Source: Paracentrotus lividus
Lineage: Eukaryota > Echinodermata > Echinoidea > Camarodonta > Echinidae
Assembly (NCBI GenBank): GCA_940671915.1
Contig: CALNVZ010002100.1
Location: 1,030,061 to 1,094,060, forward strand
Length of the DNA stretch: 64,000 nucleotides
Direction of reading: 5' to 3'
Shown here one piece after another: positions 34,509-46,354 of this stretch. Every line of letters begins with the position of its first letter. The stretch's first letter is position 1. Position numbers and translations under genes: made by a program. Below the pieces are notes generated by a model. The model ran no database searches and had not been told where the DNA came from. It saw only the letters and a list, made by a program, of their open reading frames with translations.

Positions 34509-36284
34509 CTACGATAAGCATTTGCCTGCATCCCCTACTCCGTTTCTTTCCATCTTCTTGGCTTTGCAATAAAGTTGAACGACATAGAGTGCTGTGCTGA
34601 TAGCCACAGCTGACAGAGACAAACCAACAATCAGCTGAATAGCTAAGGCAGAAGCATATGTAGTACAGATCATCTGAAATGGCTTGACTGATGCCATCTT
34701 TTGTTCCTGGAATGATTTAGGAGAAGCGCACTCCATATCCTCCCCATCATCATACCATGGGTACGGTTCTCCTGTATCCATAGAGCTGATCATTGTTTCA
34801 CAAAGGTAACGCACTTTACAATCACAATGCCATGGGTTTCCCGACAGTTTGATCATTGCTAGGTAGGGCATGTAGGAAAAGACGTTTCTTGAGAGTGTGG
34901 TAAGGCTGTTATTTTGTAAGTAGATGAGATTAATTGATGTGCCCTCAAAGGCATTCGTTAGAATCCTGTTTATCTTGTTTCCACTGAATGCAATGAAAGT
35001 CAAAGAAGTTAAATTAATGAACTCTGGGCCAATGCTACGCATGGCGTTATCTCGAAGATCAACAGCTGTTAATCTATCGTTGTACCAAAAAGCTTGTGGG
35101 GATATATCTGATATTTGATTGAACCGAACAAATATTTGCTCTATGAAATATGCTCCCATGAATGTTTCAGCCGTCAGAGAGCGGAATCTGTTTGAATTTA
35201 GGTATAAAAATCTGAGATTTGTGCCGTAGAATATACCTGCTTCTATGGATTCGAGACTGTTTGAAGTAAAATCTATAGTCGTTAACTGTGTCACATTGTC
35301 AAAAGCATAACTGTGCATCGTCGATATTTCGTTGGAGGTCAGTTGGAGTTCTTCCAGGGAGATCATTCCCCAGAAACATAATCCTGGAATGTGTTTGATG
35401 TTATTGTGGCTTAAATCGAGGAGTTGTAGACCATGCATTACTCTCAGAGCGTCACAGGGGATGTCAGTCAACATATTCCCAGCCAACCGGAGCTGCTGGA
35501 GATTAGGATACCTAGGGTATTCATCAACTGGCAAAAGATGTGTTGCCTGAGATGGTTCTACAATGGCTGCATTCATCTCTAGGATCCAAAGAGATTGCAA
35601 ACGATTCATCCAAAGCGGTGACAGCTGCTGAATTTTATTCTTGGATAATGACAGATCTTCAAGGTTCGTCAACGTTTCAAAGGTCTTATCATCAATAGAC
35701 ATGATCGTATTGTAGCTCAGGTTCAACCTCCTTAATTCCATCAACGGCGTGAATAAACCAGGAGGAAGAATAGAAATGTTATTTATGCTCAAATCTAAGA
35801 CTCGCAGTTTCGTCAGGTTTTCAAAATCCGCAGGATCCAGCTCTGTGATGAGGTTGTGGCTTAGAATCAATTCCTTTAAGATTCTCAAGGATGACACGGC
35901 ATGTGGCATGTCTCTCAGACTATTCTCACTCAAGTTAAGACGTCTTAATTTGGGAGCCATCACCAGGGCATTGTCCTGTAATTCACGGATGCTGCTACGA
36001 ACCATCTCCAACTTGCGAAGGTTTGTCAGGTTGGTTCTTGAGAGTGGGCCCACCGATGTAATGTTTTGACCAGAGATGTGTAACGATCTTACATCACTTG
36101 GAACATGGGTAGGAGATGTAGTCCAAAGGAGACCAGCCACATAGGCACAGCGTACAGTCTGCAATCTAGAGTCACACTCACATTGAAACGGACAGGGCCA
36201 GGCGATCACTGCATTAGTAGTTCCCATGGACACCAGACTAGCCAATAGAACCCCGATCAGGGTCGGGAATGGTAATGCGTACAT
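34509..36284 (-). CDS. Type I membrane protein with leucine-rich-repeat ectodomain, no TIR domain
   Basis: A single exon encodes 591 residues. Residues 1-28 are a signal peptide. An LRRNT cap follows, with Cys31, Cys35, Cys37 and Cys46. About 16 leucine-rich repeats of ~24 residues (65-480) fit LxxLxLxxNxI, for example LRRLNLSENSL and LQLLDLSHNNI. The LRRCT cap starts at NPWHCDC with Cys487, Cys489, Cys495, Cys519 and Cys540. One membrane helix (about 545-572) precedes an 18-residue basic tail. About eight N-glycosylation sequons lie in the ectodomain. This resembles a Toll-like or slit-like ectodomain, but there is no TIR domain, so signalling would need a partner; an adhesion or immune co-receptor role is a guess. 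The frame stays open for 47 codons upstream to 36425, but TTTTCCCTTTTGCAG ends one base before the ATG at 36284, so the extension is more likely intron and the 5' UTR is spliced. Confidence 0.92.
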   Translation of the reverse strand: MYALPFPTLIGVLLASLVSMGTTNAVIAWPCPFQCECDSRLQTVRCAYVAGLLWTTSPTHVPSDVRSLHISGQNITSVGPLSRTNLTNLRKLEMVRSSIRELQDNALVMAPKLRRLNLSENSLRDMPHAVSSLRILKELILSHNLITELDPADFENLTKLRVLDLSINNISILPPGLFTPLMELRRLNLSYNTIMSIDDKTFETLTNLEDLSLSKNKIQQLSPLWMNRLQSLWILEMNAAIVEPSQATHLLPVDEYPRYPNLQQLRLAGNMLTDIPCDALRVMHGLQLLDLSHNNIKHIPGLCFWGMISLEELQLTSNEISTMHSYAFDNVTQLTTIDFTSNSLESIEAGIFYGTNLRFLYLNSNRFRSLTAETFMGAYFIEQIFVRFNQISDISPQAFWYNDRLTAVDLRDNAMRSIGPEFINLTSLTFIAFSGNKINRILTNAFEGTSINLIYLQNNSLTTLSRNVFSYMPYLAMIKLSGNPWHCDCKVRYLCETMISSMDTGEPYPWYDDGEDMECASPKSFQEQKMASVKPFQMICTTYASALAIQLIVGLSLSAVAISTALYVVQLYCKAKKMERNGVGDAGKCLS

Positions 36285-36300
36285 TCTGCAAAGGGAAAAG
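36285..36300 (-). promoter_or_regulatory. Splice acceptor in front of the LRR start codon
   Basis: Read on the minus strand, a pyrimidine tract and GCAG precede A-ATG. It argues that translation starts at 36284 and that at least one noncoding exon lies at higher coordinates. The upstream exon was not found. Confidence 0.6.
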
Positions 36301-37732
36301 AAAATGTTTTTTTGGTCAATTAGTCTGTCATAGAGAAAATGTTGATGAAAAACATATAAGAACAACATGACAATAAAAACCCCAAAAGCAAAAAAAAAAA
36401 CTTGGAAACATCTTTTTAGAGTCAATTAAGATAAGACTTGTTTAACCCTTTTTCTTAATAGGCTTTTGAAGATCAAACGGGCATCTTGGGGAGGGGGGCA
36501 TAACTCGACTATTGAAGATCTAAACAAATGCGAAATTTCGAAGGAGAAAGATGCAAATCACATTTAGATGGTTACATTCATGGCTGATTATACCCCACCC
36601 CCACTTGTCAAGTCCTGAATTCGAGATAAATTACATTTAAATAGGGCACACGTTAAATACATACACAACTGTATTCGAAGCAAACGTAAGGTCAATTTTG
36701 TATTATGTTGACCGGAGAGTTACAAGGTACTCCTTGGGTTGACGACGATGAATAATTTTTGCCAATTTCGAAAAAAAGGAGGAAATTAAAGACGACCTGA
36801 GAATACAATAGAATGATACCCCAACAAAGAGATATTGCTTAGCAACCCTGTTCTGCGTACATTAGGATGAGGTAAGTTTAGAATGGGGCCATCAATTCAT
36901 CTCAAGGGAATAATGAATAAATTGAGAATGGTATCTTCTGGTCGTTGAATACCGCCGTTCAAATAACCATGACAACCAAAATCCGCAACGCATTATTATT
37001 ATCTATGTTGAGAAAAAACCGTTTCCACGGCGACTTTTTGAATAGAACTATTTGTTCTGACATGATATGGCATTCGAGTCTCCTATCAAAATCACATCTA
37101 AGATTACTAAATTACCATTATGCTTGTTGTTTTTATAAATTCGAAAATATATACGCAAATCAGGTAAACATTCAATTCAACAGTTGTCTTCTCTCCATAA
37201 ACCAATGATATCTCTTTTTAGATTTCGATTTTCATGCCTTGAGGAGACCCTGTTTATCTTTGACAGCCAAGTGCCTTTGCGATGTCTTCCTTTCTGAATA
37301 GGTTATACCTCGTTGCTTCACGTTTTCACCTTATCAAATTACCCTCCAGATATTTTAAACGGAGTTTTCTGGAAATGAAAATGAAGAGAAAACCACTGCC
37401 GGCTAACTTGACAATTCTCACGAATAATTTGCAATCGAAGCCATTTCTGTACGTAGTGTTTTCTTCTTCACTGAAATTCACTTACGGGCATTTACCTTTC
37501 ATGGGACAGGCCGAGAAAGGGAGAGAATTGGTCGAGAAAGGACAAAGAGAATATCGTGAGATAGAAAGATAAATAGAAATACAGAGTATTGGAATATCTT
37601 TAACATTGTCTCAGTAGGCATTTAACATAATATGTATTTATTTCTACATCTGTTTGCTTGCTCGTGATACGCCTACCGTATTTAGTGCATCATCAGTCAG
37701 AACTCTAGAAATTTATACACAAAAAAAAAAAA
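36301..37732. other. Probable intron / spacer, no exon recognised
   Basis: AT-rich sequence. GCCC|GTAAGTG on the minus strand near 37485 is one possible donor for the LRR 5' UTR exon, without further support. ORFs at 36945-37208 and 37282-37572 have no recognisable domain. Confidence 0.45.
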
Positions 37733-37845
37733 CGCTCCAAATTTTATTGTCCAAAACAATGGTGAAACGGAAATTTGTTGTGCCCATTTGATCGTGGGCA
37801 AGGCAGCCACAGCGAAGCGCCAGGTCGACGTTGCTCGACAAAATA
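37733..37845 (-). mobile_element. SINE 3' fragment (tRNA-Met-headed family)
   Basis: GCTCCAAATTTTATTGTCC and the GCGCCAGGTCGACGTTGCTC block match the 3' body of the full copy at 51413-51660. The tRNA head is missing. Confidence 0.7.
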
Positions 37846-39226
37846 ATTTTGAAGAGATGAGAAAGAGTTTAAAGCTCAATTTCTCTTTTGCAGCAAAGAG
37901 AAATTAGGCAATAAACGAGGAAATTATATTATGTACATGTAAATAATTAAAGTTGTTGCATCGGCTGATACAGGGTTTAAAAGGGACGTAGCCGCGGAAT
38001 CAATTACTTATGCCCAATCAATATGCATGCTATTTGAAAAAAATAGGCTGCACATGCCGCCCCTCCTGTCCTATATCCACCGTCTTTATATTTCTATGAT
38101 CTTAACATGTTACATTATTAACATAATCACCTGATAGATCCAGGGTGTTGAGCTAGTAGACCACGTGACTATACAATGTTTATAGACTCGATTGTCCAGA
38201 CCAGATGCATGCATGTAACTCTACTTCCTCAGATCAGCGATTGATGGCCAATCTGAATAAAAAGGAAAAACAATCAAGATAAATTTGGTTGCACTGGAAT
38301 TTCCATCCGTTTTTTTTTTTTAAACATTTTTTTTTCTTCATGTATTTAATGATGGGAGGATACATTATAATTGTACCATCTCATATATGCTACTTCAAAC
38401 TCGAAGCTTATATTTTGTTGTGAAAGGAAATAGTACACAGTCATGTCATGATGTATAATTTGAAAACATAATAATAATAAAAATAATAGGGTGTGCATTC
38501 CTGTTATGTCCTTTGTTTTCGTTTATTTATTGATGAGAAGATACAATACTTTTATAGCATCTCATCATATGCTAGTTCAAACTTGAAGCCCATATTGTGG
38601 AGAAAAGAAATAGTACACACACAATGATAATGTGGGGAGTCTTGTTAGATTTCATGATCTACCAGTAGAAATTGAACTGCAAAATATATACAAATCAGAA
38701 AAAGTATTCTTTCGATCTTCATACCCTTCTATACTTATCCATGAATGATCAATTTTTTTGACCTGATTATGTCGTGTGCCATTTTATTCATCGTTCACAA
38801 ACGTGCAATAGTTTGCTTTCTACTAGGGAAGATGATAGAAGTCCTTAATTAGATTATAATGTTATTCTCAAATCCCAGACAGTATAGAATTCCTTGCCAA
38901 AAGCCGAACAGTGTTTTCGCATGACACCCAATCATACAAAACAGTCTAATATCAACGCTAAATCTTCTCAATTTCATCCATTGCTTTGTGGCTCAGCTAG
39001 GATACAAGTATTAGAGCAGAAATTTTGACATGACAGTATCAGTATTAGAAGAAAGACAAAGTGCTTAGAGCCATGCACTAAGAACGTAACACAGGAAGCA
39101 CGATCAGATGAAATTAAGAGAAGAAATATGTTGAAAACTAGTTTGAAATTTCGAGTAATATGCCTATTTTGGTCGGAGTGATAATTATTTTGCGGTTAAA
39201 TTGAATTTTTTAATGGATAAGTTCTT
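37846..39226. other. Spacer with a weak ~180-bp tandem duplication
   Basis: 38337-38460 and 38518-38630 share GATACA, CATCTCATATATGCTA-like, TTCAAACT(C/T)GAAGC and AAATAGTACACA words in order. Otherwise AT-rich with no gene seen. Confidence 0.5.
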
Positions 39227-39376
39227 ATGCTCCAAATTTTATTGTCCGAACTGGATATGTTTTCCCTTTTCTCGTGGGCTCTGCAGCCGCTGAGCAGCGC
39301 CAGATGGGCGTTGTTCGATCTCCTCTTGATAAACGGCAAACAGGGAAGCAACAACTACCATTTTTATAAGTCAAAG
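39227..39376 (-). mobile_element. SINE 3' fragment (tRNA-Met-headed family)
   Basis: GCTCCAAATTTTATTGTCCG, GAGCAGCGCCAGATGGGCG, ACGGCAAACAG and GCAACAACTACCATTTTT align with 51413-51580. The tRNA head is missing. Confidence 0.75.
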
Positions 39377-39840
39377 GTATATGTTACAATGAAAAAATAT
39401 CTTAAAGGATATTGCATTTTTAACATATACCTATTTCGAATTTGATATTGGGTTATACAGCAGCAGCTACGATTAATTTTTCTTGAACCCCTTATTTCCT
39501 TTTCATAAACTTGAAAATGTCGAAGATGCTTTTTTATTTACTTTAAAATTTTGTTTACTTGAATGTATTGCCATATTCAACAGCACTCTATTCATCCAAT
39601 GTGCATCAGAATAATCATTAACCTAAATGTTTCTGAAAAAAAAAACGTTATCCGTAGGGTTTTGTTTTGTTGTTTTGTTATAGTAAGTAAGCGATTCAAC
39701 ATCAGAGGGGTGTTATGACTGAAACATGTTCTTGGGTATACTAGTACATAATAATCAACTTCTCAATCATTTAGCACACAAATGATGACCAGTCTTCGTA
39801 AGCTATGTGTAACGTTACAGACGACTTGGTGAAACCCAGG

Positions 39841-40196
39841 CAGGCGCGGATCCAGGGGGGGGGGGGCCGACGGGCCCGGGCCCCCTAGCAAAAAATAAAT
39901 AAAAATAGAGGGGAAAAAATCGAAGTAAAAAATAGACGAGGGACGAGGGAGCCGTTTGACCCCCGTCCTTACCCCTATGGCCGATACATGATGACCTCTT
40001 TGATGGCCGAAGGCCCCCCAAAAATTAACACCCCCCCCCACCGCTTATCGCTCCGCCAGCGTGACGTGAAAAAAATTGAGGGTACCTTGTTCTGCTCCGC
40101 CCGATGTAACGGGAAAACAAATTTGGGTGTACCAAAATCTTAAATTCCGATTTTGAGCCCCCCCCCCCCTGTAGTGAAATCCTGGATCCGCCACTG
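39841..40196. mobile_element. CAGTGGCGGATCC transposon, 356 bp, 5-bp duplication
   Basis: CAGGCGCGGATCCAGGGGG and CCTGGATCCGCCACTG are inverted ends; CCAGG flanks both (39836-39840, 40197-40201). The interior is G/C runs and A-rich DNA. ORFs over it are rich in Gly and Pro because of the homopolymers. Confidence 0.85.
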
Positions 40197-40201
40197 CCAG
40201 G

Positions 40202-41149
40202 TGACATAAAATTATAATGGACGACCTGCAGAAATGCAATATTCTTGTGACGAAAGGGTTTCGTAAAGCGAATAAAATTGGAACAGATATTACATAAGGT
40301 TTTGATATTGAACAAGAGTTTACGTCGATTTATAAATAACAATATACAATATGGAGACTCAAGTGCGTGGGTGGTAATTGCAAGAAATCAATACTACACA
40401 TACATGTACGTGTCTATATGAAAACAATGATCGGATACATGTACATCATTTTGTTCACTGAGCTTGTATTATAACCGCAAAAGGTACCGAATATTTATAT
40501 TCCATTCGACAGCTTTTTAAAGATAACCGTATTTCAAATGGACGTGAATGGTATCATGAAGCCCGATTACTCAGATGAGATTGTACATGTCGTGAAAACG
40601 CTGGAAATCGTATGCAGTTACTTTTGTGTTATAATCTTCTTGACTACATAAACAAAATGTTGAATCTTAAGGTTAAAAGCAAATAATTGTCTTAGCTTCT
40701 ACCAACCTATTTTTTGTAAAAGGGCTAGCTTTCTTCGACTGCTATTGACCTTCTCAAGCCAAAGTGCTATCACTTTGTATTGGAGTCAAAACTATAAAAG
40801 CATCATGAACTTCTATTTTATTAATTTATATTTTATTTGGTTGAGAGAAATATAGTATTCGGCAATAATCTGAATGATTTTAACGTTTATATTGGTTTAA
40901 GATAATGAGAGTGGCATAAAATATGCTTTCAATGTAACTATGTTTCCTACTCTCAGGGAAGTTTAGATTAGTTTGCAAAGTGCCTCAAAGAAACTAAAAA
41001 GGTAATATGGCGGGTTTTTTTCTCCTTTTCAAATTCACGGGAAATAACAACAATTGATCTGATTTGAAAATTATGAAACTGCCATCGTAATGCTTGAATT
41101 TGTGCCATTTTCTGTCAACATAATATTTTCGTTTTTGTGATACCAGGTT
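40202..41149. other. AT-rich spacer
   Basis: No gene, RNA gene or repeat boundary seen. Confidence 0.5.
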
Positions 41150-41154
41150 ACATT

Positions 41155-43775
41155 CATGGGCTTCGGAACCGGGGGGCTTGGGGGCGCAGCCCCCCCATAA
41201 AAAATATGGGGGCTCAGATATCGTTGAGCCCCCCAATATTTTTGATGCCGTACAGATATCGGCCGATCGCCCTTATAATATAATCTTATTTGACTCAGAT
41301 AATATTGAACCCCAAGATTTTTATCATCATTGTTTTGTTTTTATTTGTGGAGGGACTCAGACATCATTAAGCCGCTCCCCTAATCTTACTGAGGAGATCA
41401 TTGGGCTCCCCACAATCTTTTTATATAAAAAGTTTATATTTCAGGTCTCTATTGTCAAAATTTTTAGCTCGCGCTGCGCGCTCGCATATCATTTATTATT
41501 ATTTTTTTTAAAGGAACATAGGAACTACTTTCTAGATGGAGCCTCAGCCATTGAGCCCCCCCCCCCGACGTTTGAGAGGGGCTTCGATATGTTTGAGCCC
41601 CCCCTTTCTGCTCATGATTTGTTTTGAAATGCTCATATTTCGAATTTCTCTGACAAAATTTTAACTCATTTGCTGCTCGCTCGCCGGATCGGATCGCATG
41701 TCTTTCTGTTTGATTTTTTTTTTCATAATGACAAGGGGTCCCTAATTTATTGGCTGGGGCTCAAACAATTAGCCCCCCACCCCCCTCCCTCCCCAAGTGG
41801 TTTTGGGTGGGTCGATATCATTGAGCTCCCTCTCTGCTCCCAATTTGTTTTAAAACGCTCATGTATCAGAGTTCTCTTTTTAAATTTTTTTAAAACTCGG
41901 ATGTCTTTCAGTTATTTTAACAAAAACCGCATAGAATGCACACTTTTCAGGTTGATCTCAAAAGTTTTCAGCTCGCGCTTTGCGCTCGCATTGTTTAATG
42001 AGATAAATATCTTCTATATAAGCATAGCGAAAAAAAAAACGCTTAAAATGTACACTTTTCAGGTTGATATATAAAAAATTTTCAGCTGGCGCTTCGCGCT
42101 TGCATTGTTTAATAAGATAAATATCTCCTTTATAACCATAGCACAAAAAGCGCTTAGAATGTACACTTTTCAGGGTGCTGTATCAAAAAATTTCAGCTCG
42201 CGCTTCGCGCTCGCATTGTTTAATGAGATAGATATCTTCTTTGTAAACATAGCGAAAAAGCGCTTAAAATGTACACTTTACAGGTTGATATATCAAAAAT
42301 TTTCAGCTGGCGCTTCGCGCTTGCATTGTTGAATGAGATAAATATCTCCTTTATAACCATAGCACAAAAAGCGCTTAGAATGTACACTTTTCAGGGTGCT
42401 GTATCAAAAAATTTCAGCTCGCGCTCGCGCTGCTTCGCATTTGTTTAATGAGATAGATATCTTATTTGTAAACATAGCGAAAAAGCGCTTAAAATGCTGT
42501 TTTCAGGTTGGTTATATATTAAATTTTTCAGCTCGCGCTTCGCGCTCGTATTGTTCGAGATAAATATCTGCTTTATAACAATAGCACAAAAGCGCTTAGA
42601 AGCACACTTTTCAGGTTTACTATATCAAAAATTTTAGCTCGCGCTTCGCGCTCGCATTGTTTAATGAGATGAATATCTTCTTTGTAAACATAGCGAAAAA
42701 AACGCTTAAATTTAAATGCACTGTTTTCAGGTTGAAATATTAAAAATTTTTCAGCTCGCGCTTCTCGCTCGCATTGTTTAACGAAATAAATATCTCCTTT
42801 ATAACCATAGCAAACAAAAGCGCTTAGAATGCACACTTTTCAGGTTACTATATCAAAAATTTTTAGCTCGCGCTTCGCGCTCGCTTTGTTTAACGAGATG
42901 AATATCTTCTTTAATAACATAGCGGAAAAACGCTTAAATTTAAATGCACTGTTTTTAGGTTGAAATATTAAAAATTTCAGCTCGCGCTTCGCGCTCGCAT
43001 TGTTAAACAAATAAATATCTCCATTATAAGCCATGGCACATAAAGCGCTTAGAATGCACACTTTTTAGGTTGCTATATCAAAAGTTTCAGCTCGCGCTTC
43101 GCGGCTTGAATTGTTTAATTAGACAAATATCTTCTCTGTGTAAACATTGCGAAAAAGACGCTTAAAATGCACTGTTTTCAGGTTGCTATATAAAAAATTT
43201 TCAGCTCGCGCTTCGCGCTTGAATTGTTTAATTAGACAAATATCTTCTGTGTAAAATTTGGCAAAAAGACGCTTAAAATGCACTGTTTTTCAGGTTGATA
43301 TATCAACAATTTTCAGCTCGCGCTTCGCGCTCGCATTAATTGTTTCATGAGATAAATATGTTCTTTACAAGCATAGCGAAAAAACCGCTTAAAATACACT
43401 GTTTTCAGGTTAAAATATGAAAAAAAAATCGGCTCGCGCTTCGCGCTCGCATCGTCTGATGAGATAAGTTATGTTCAAGCAAAAAAAAAAAAAAACGCAC
43501 TGTTTTTAGTTTGGTATATCAAAAGTTTTCAACACATCCAAGAATTTGGTATTTATTTATTTAATAATAATCATCGTAGTTTGATAAGTAGGAATACCAT
43601 TTTTTTTTTTTTTTTTTTTATAAAAAAAAAAAAAAAAAAAAATTAAAAGAAGACTTCGGCATTTTTCAAAAAATCCGATAACGTGTGTTTGGGGGGGGGG
43701 GGGGTACAAAAAAATCCCAAAATAGTTAGTGAAAAATTGAGCCCCCAATTCCTGAAAAATCTTCCGAAGCCTATG
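41155..43775. mobile_element. 2.6-kb non-autonomous transposon with internal minisatellite, 5-bp duplication
   Basis: Ends CATGGGCTTCGGAACC and TCTTCCGAAGCCTATG are inverted over ~14 bp; ACATT flanks both sides (41150-41154, 43776-43780). GGGGG and CCCCC blocks lie just inside the ends, then GAGCCCCCC-rich DNA, then the 112-bp minisatellite (41970-43460), then A/T and G runs. No transposase frame is present, and the 149- and 134-residue frames inside are repeat translation. Confidence 0.85.
41970..43460. repeat. ~112-bp minisatellite, about 14 units
   Basis: Units start at about 41970, 42083, 42196, 42306 and so on to ~43432. Each has TCAGCTCGCGCTTCGCGCTC, then ATTGTTTAATGAGATA, ATATCTYCTT, CATAGC, AAAAAGCGCTTA, a GYACACTTTTCAGG block and TATATCAAAAAT. 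Two sub-types (AAACATAGCGAAAAA and AACCATAGCACAAAA) alternate over much of the array, so a ~224-bp higher-order unit is likely. Confidence 0.88.
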
Positions 43776-43780
43776 ACATT

Positions 43781-45000
43781 ATACTCACGGGCGTAAACAT
43801 GCATTAATTTCTTTTGGAGTTGGGGGGATGAACTATTCATAATCGGGTGGAGCGTGACGCACTTTCTTTTGGTAGTGGGGGGGGGGATGATTATACTCGT
43901 AATCACGTCATCAGGGAAACTATAGAGGACATTATCAACATGAGTCTCATGATAATGGAAATAGGAATTACATAGGGGGCAAAATGACGTTGGCATTATA
44001 TTGAAAGCGAGAAAGCGGAGATGATCTGAATCTTCGTTGGGTGTAGTAATAATATTATGATTGTGTTAGACTAATTTTCTAGTTAGAGTCTGCATGTACT
44101 TCTATTTGGCTTCTTGTCAGTGCGAGATGAAGCAGTATTATCTTTCTAATCTACTCTGTATATGGCTCTTCACGACCGATGATAGCAGAGTAGATAGAAC
44201 CGCCATGTCAACTTCATATAATTATGATATCATACAACGAATATCTTCTGGCTTATTGAACTTACATAATGAAACACATGACATGCAAGCACATGCCATA
44301 GTATAATACCATGAAAAGTGGTTGAGATTAAATTGGAAGCCTCTTCAGCTTGATAATCATTTGGTCGCTTTTCGATTCTATAAAAATATATTAAATAATA
44401 TTAATTCCCTCGTTATTGTAGTAATTACAAACAATACGATTAGAATATAAGTATTCAACAAGATAATTGTTACTAGCATTTTGTTTCGACGCTATTAGGT
44501 TTGCATTTTTTTTTTTCGGATGGGAGGGGGGCATGTATCGGTATGCTTTCTCATTATGTTGTCTGCATTATTCAGTTAAGGTCAAGCACAGTGATAAGTT
44601 TGTTATTTTATTGTTAACTTATGTTTTCTCATTAATCTAGTGCTGTAGACATATTTTGACGATTTTAACGAATACTTTATCAATCACGTTATTTTTTATT
44701 TTTTTATTATTATTATTCCGAAGAAAAAAAATTCACAAAAAAAAAATTAAAAAAAGATTAAGTAAACAATTTATGAAGTGGGCGTACCAAAGTGTTTTTG
44801 GTTTCAGTTTAAAATCTTCTTTATTCAATTCAGACGTTAAAAGTGATATTTGCTCGAGGCAATATCCACGGATTTCTGACTACTTTTCATATTTTATCAT
44901 CCTGGGTGTTAGTTTCAGTTGGATAGTTCTGCTCTCACGAAGGAGAAGTTCACGATATTTGCGGTCACTGTCTCTCGGGCACTTTCAGAAAGGAAAACCC
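43781..45000. other. Spacer with homopolymer runs
   Basis: Contains G-runs and A/T-rich stretches; ORFs at 44094-44306 and 44656-45030 show no recognisable domain. Confidence 0.5.
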
Positions 45001-45395
45001 TTTAAAGTGAAATTATTTTTCTGGTCATGACATTGAAACGGTGGAAGACGCTTTCTAAAAGTGATTTGAAAAGGTTGATAACAGTTTAACTAAACATTAT
45101 TTTGTGCTGTGAGGTTTTGGAATCGCCAAAATGATAAGAAATCAACCCAATTCAGCTTTGAGTCACGTGCACTTACACAGAAATGCATGTATGGGGCAAC
45201 ACAAAATGTTCGGGACCCAAACATTTAGCTGCTTTGGTATATTTTGGGTTATATTATGACTATTGGGGCAATTGAAGAGCAATCTTTTCCTGTGGAGCTT
45301 TTTATTATGATACTCTTCCCAAATAGCATGAAAAACACAGGAAAGTTCACAATAATTTTCTTCATCTTTCCCACTACACTATATAACCTTTAAAT
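45001..45395 (+). repeat. Dispersed ~395-bp repeat, copy 1
   Basis: Aligns directly with 62717-63120, sharing CTGGTCATGACATTGAAA, GGAATCGCCAAAA, ACACAGAAATGCATG and TGTTCGGGACC in order, at roughly 80% identity by eye. No target duplication or coding content. Confidence 0.75.
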
Positions 45396-46119
45396 CTTAG
45401 TGAAGAAGCAGAAGAACAAATACTATAACGACCTTAAATTATTTTGAAGTATTCTAAACACCTACAAATATGTCATATGATAAATCACATTCGTATTGCC
45501 TTAAGCGTTTAATCGATAATGCCATTTTGTATATGAACTGGGATATAAGGGGAAGAAAAAAAGGCTAATATATTGTTATTAAAAATGAGCATTTTCCATA
45601 TCTTCCTGTAAAACATCAGTCAATAATGCAAACCATATTCATCACTATCTGTTATACTAAATAACCAATATTCTTTATTGTTTTACTCAAAATAAATGAA
45701 TATATTTCCCTCTAATTTGATAAGAGTGATCAAATGAAACGTGACACTATACCCTCCAATTTGTATGCCAAAGGTTAAATAGTATCGTCTGTTTATTCTG
45801 AGGGGGTACATAATGAAAATTATTCACCGGGAAAATGTTATATTTCATTATTATCTAAATGAAAAGATTGTTGAGCAATGCTTGATGCATATGACCGTGC
45901 GAACATTACAAGCATTAAATATCGTCTGCCAATCTCTGCTTTGTGCTCTTTTTATCGCGCGTCTAAAACATTTGTAAAATGGGGAAGAGTAGAAGGCTAT
46001 ATTCCATCCTTCATTACTTCCAAACATGAAAATCGAAGTAGCGATGAATACGCAAGCAGCGTTGACAAAGCTAGATTTTGTTCAAGGTCTAGTCGAATTA
46101 AAGACAGGGAGTAGAAACA
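45396..46119. other. AT-rich spacer
   Basis: No gene seen; the ORF at 45878-46114 has no recognisable domain. Confidence 0.5.
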
Positions 46120-46354
46120 AGTGCCCTGTAACACAAAGACTTACGATCGATAAAAAGTTGCGATCGATTTTATCTCGGGAGCTTCATTTGAAACGCAGGT
46201 ACAGTCATGGATTAAGATGAGGGTATGATTAAAATTAGGATTATGGTTAGGATTAAGATCATCAACTTTGGAGCAATCTGTTTATGATGAGGTTACCAAG
46301 AAGAAATCAGTCGTAACATTTTATCGATCGTAAGTCTTTGTGTTACAGGGCACT
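46120..46354. mobile_element. MITE of the AGTGCCCTGTAACAC family (best copy)
   Basis: AGTGCCCTGTAACACAAAGA and its exact inverse form the ends, continuing as CTTACGATCGATAAAA. The centre has GTTAGGATTAAGATCATCAA and related words. 235 bp, no coding content. Other copies: 49941-50181 and 6588-6828. Confidence 0.88.

Noticed and set aside
36285-36425. N-terminal extension of the LRR protein by 47 residues
   Set aside because: A strong acceptor lies directly before the inner ATG, and a proper signal peptide starts there; the extension reads like intron.
41178-42074. 149- and 134-codon ORFs
   Set aside because: They lie wholly in the 2.6-kb transposon and read through C/G runs and minisatellite units.
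41970-43460. Regularly spaced repeats that could be taken for a CRISPR array
   Set aside because: The whole 112-bp unit is repeated, with no unique spacers, and the genome is animal. It is a minisatellite.
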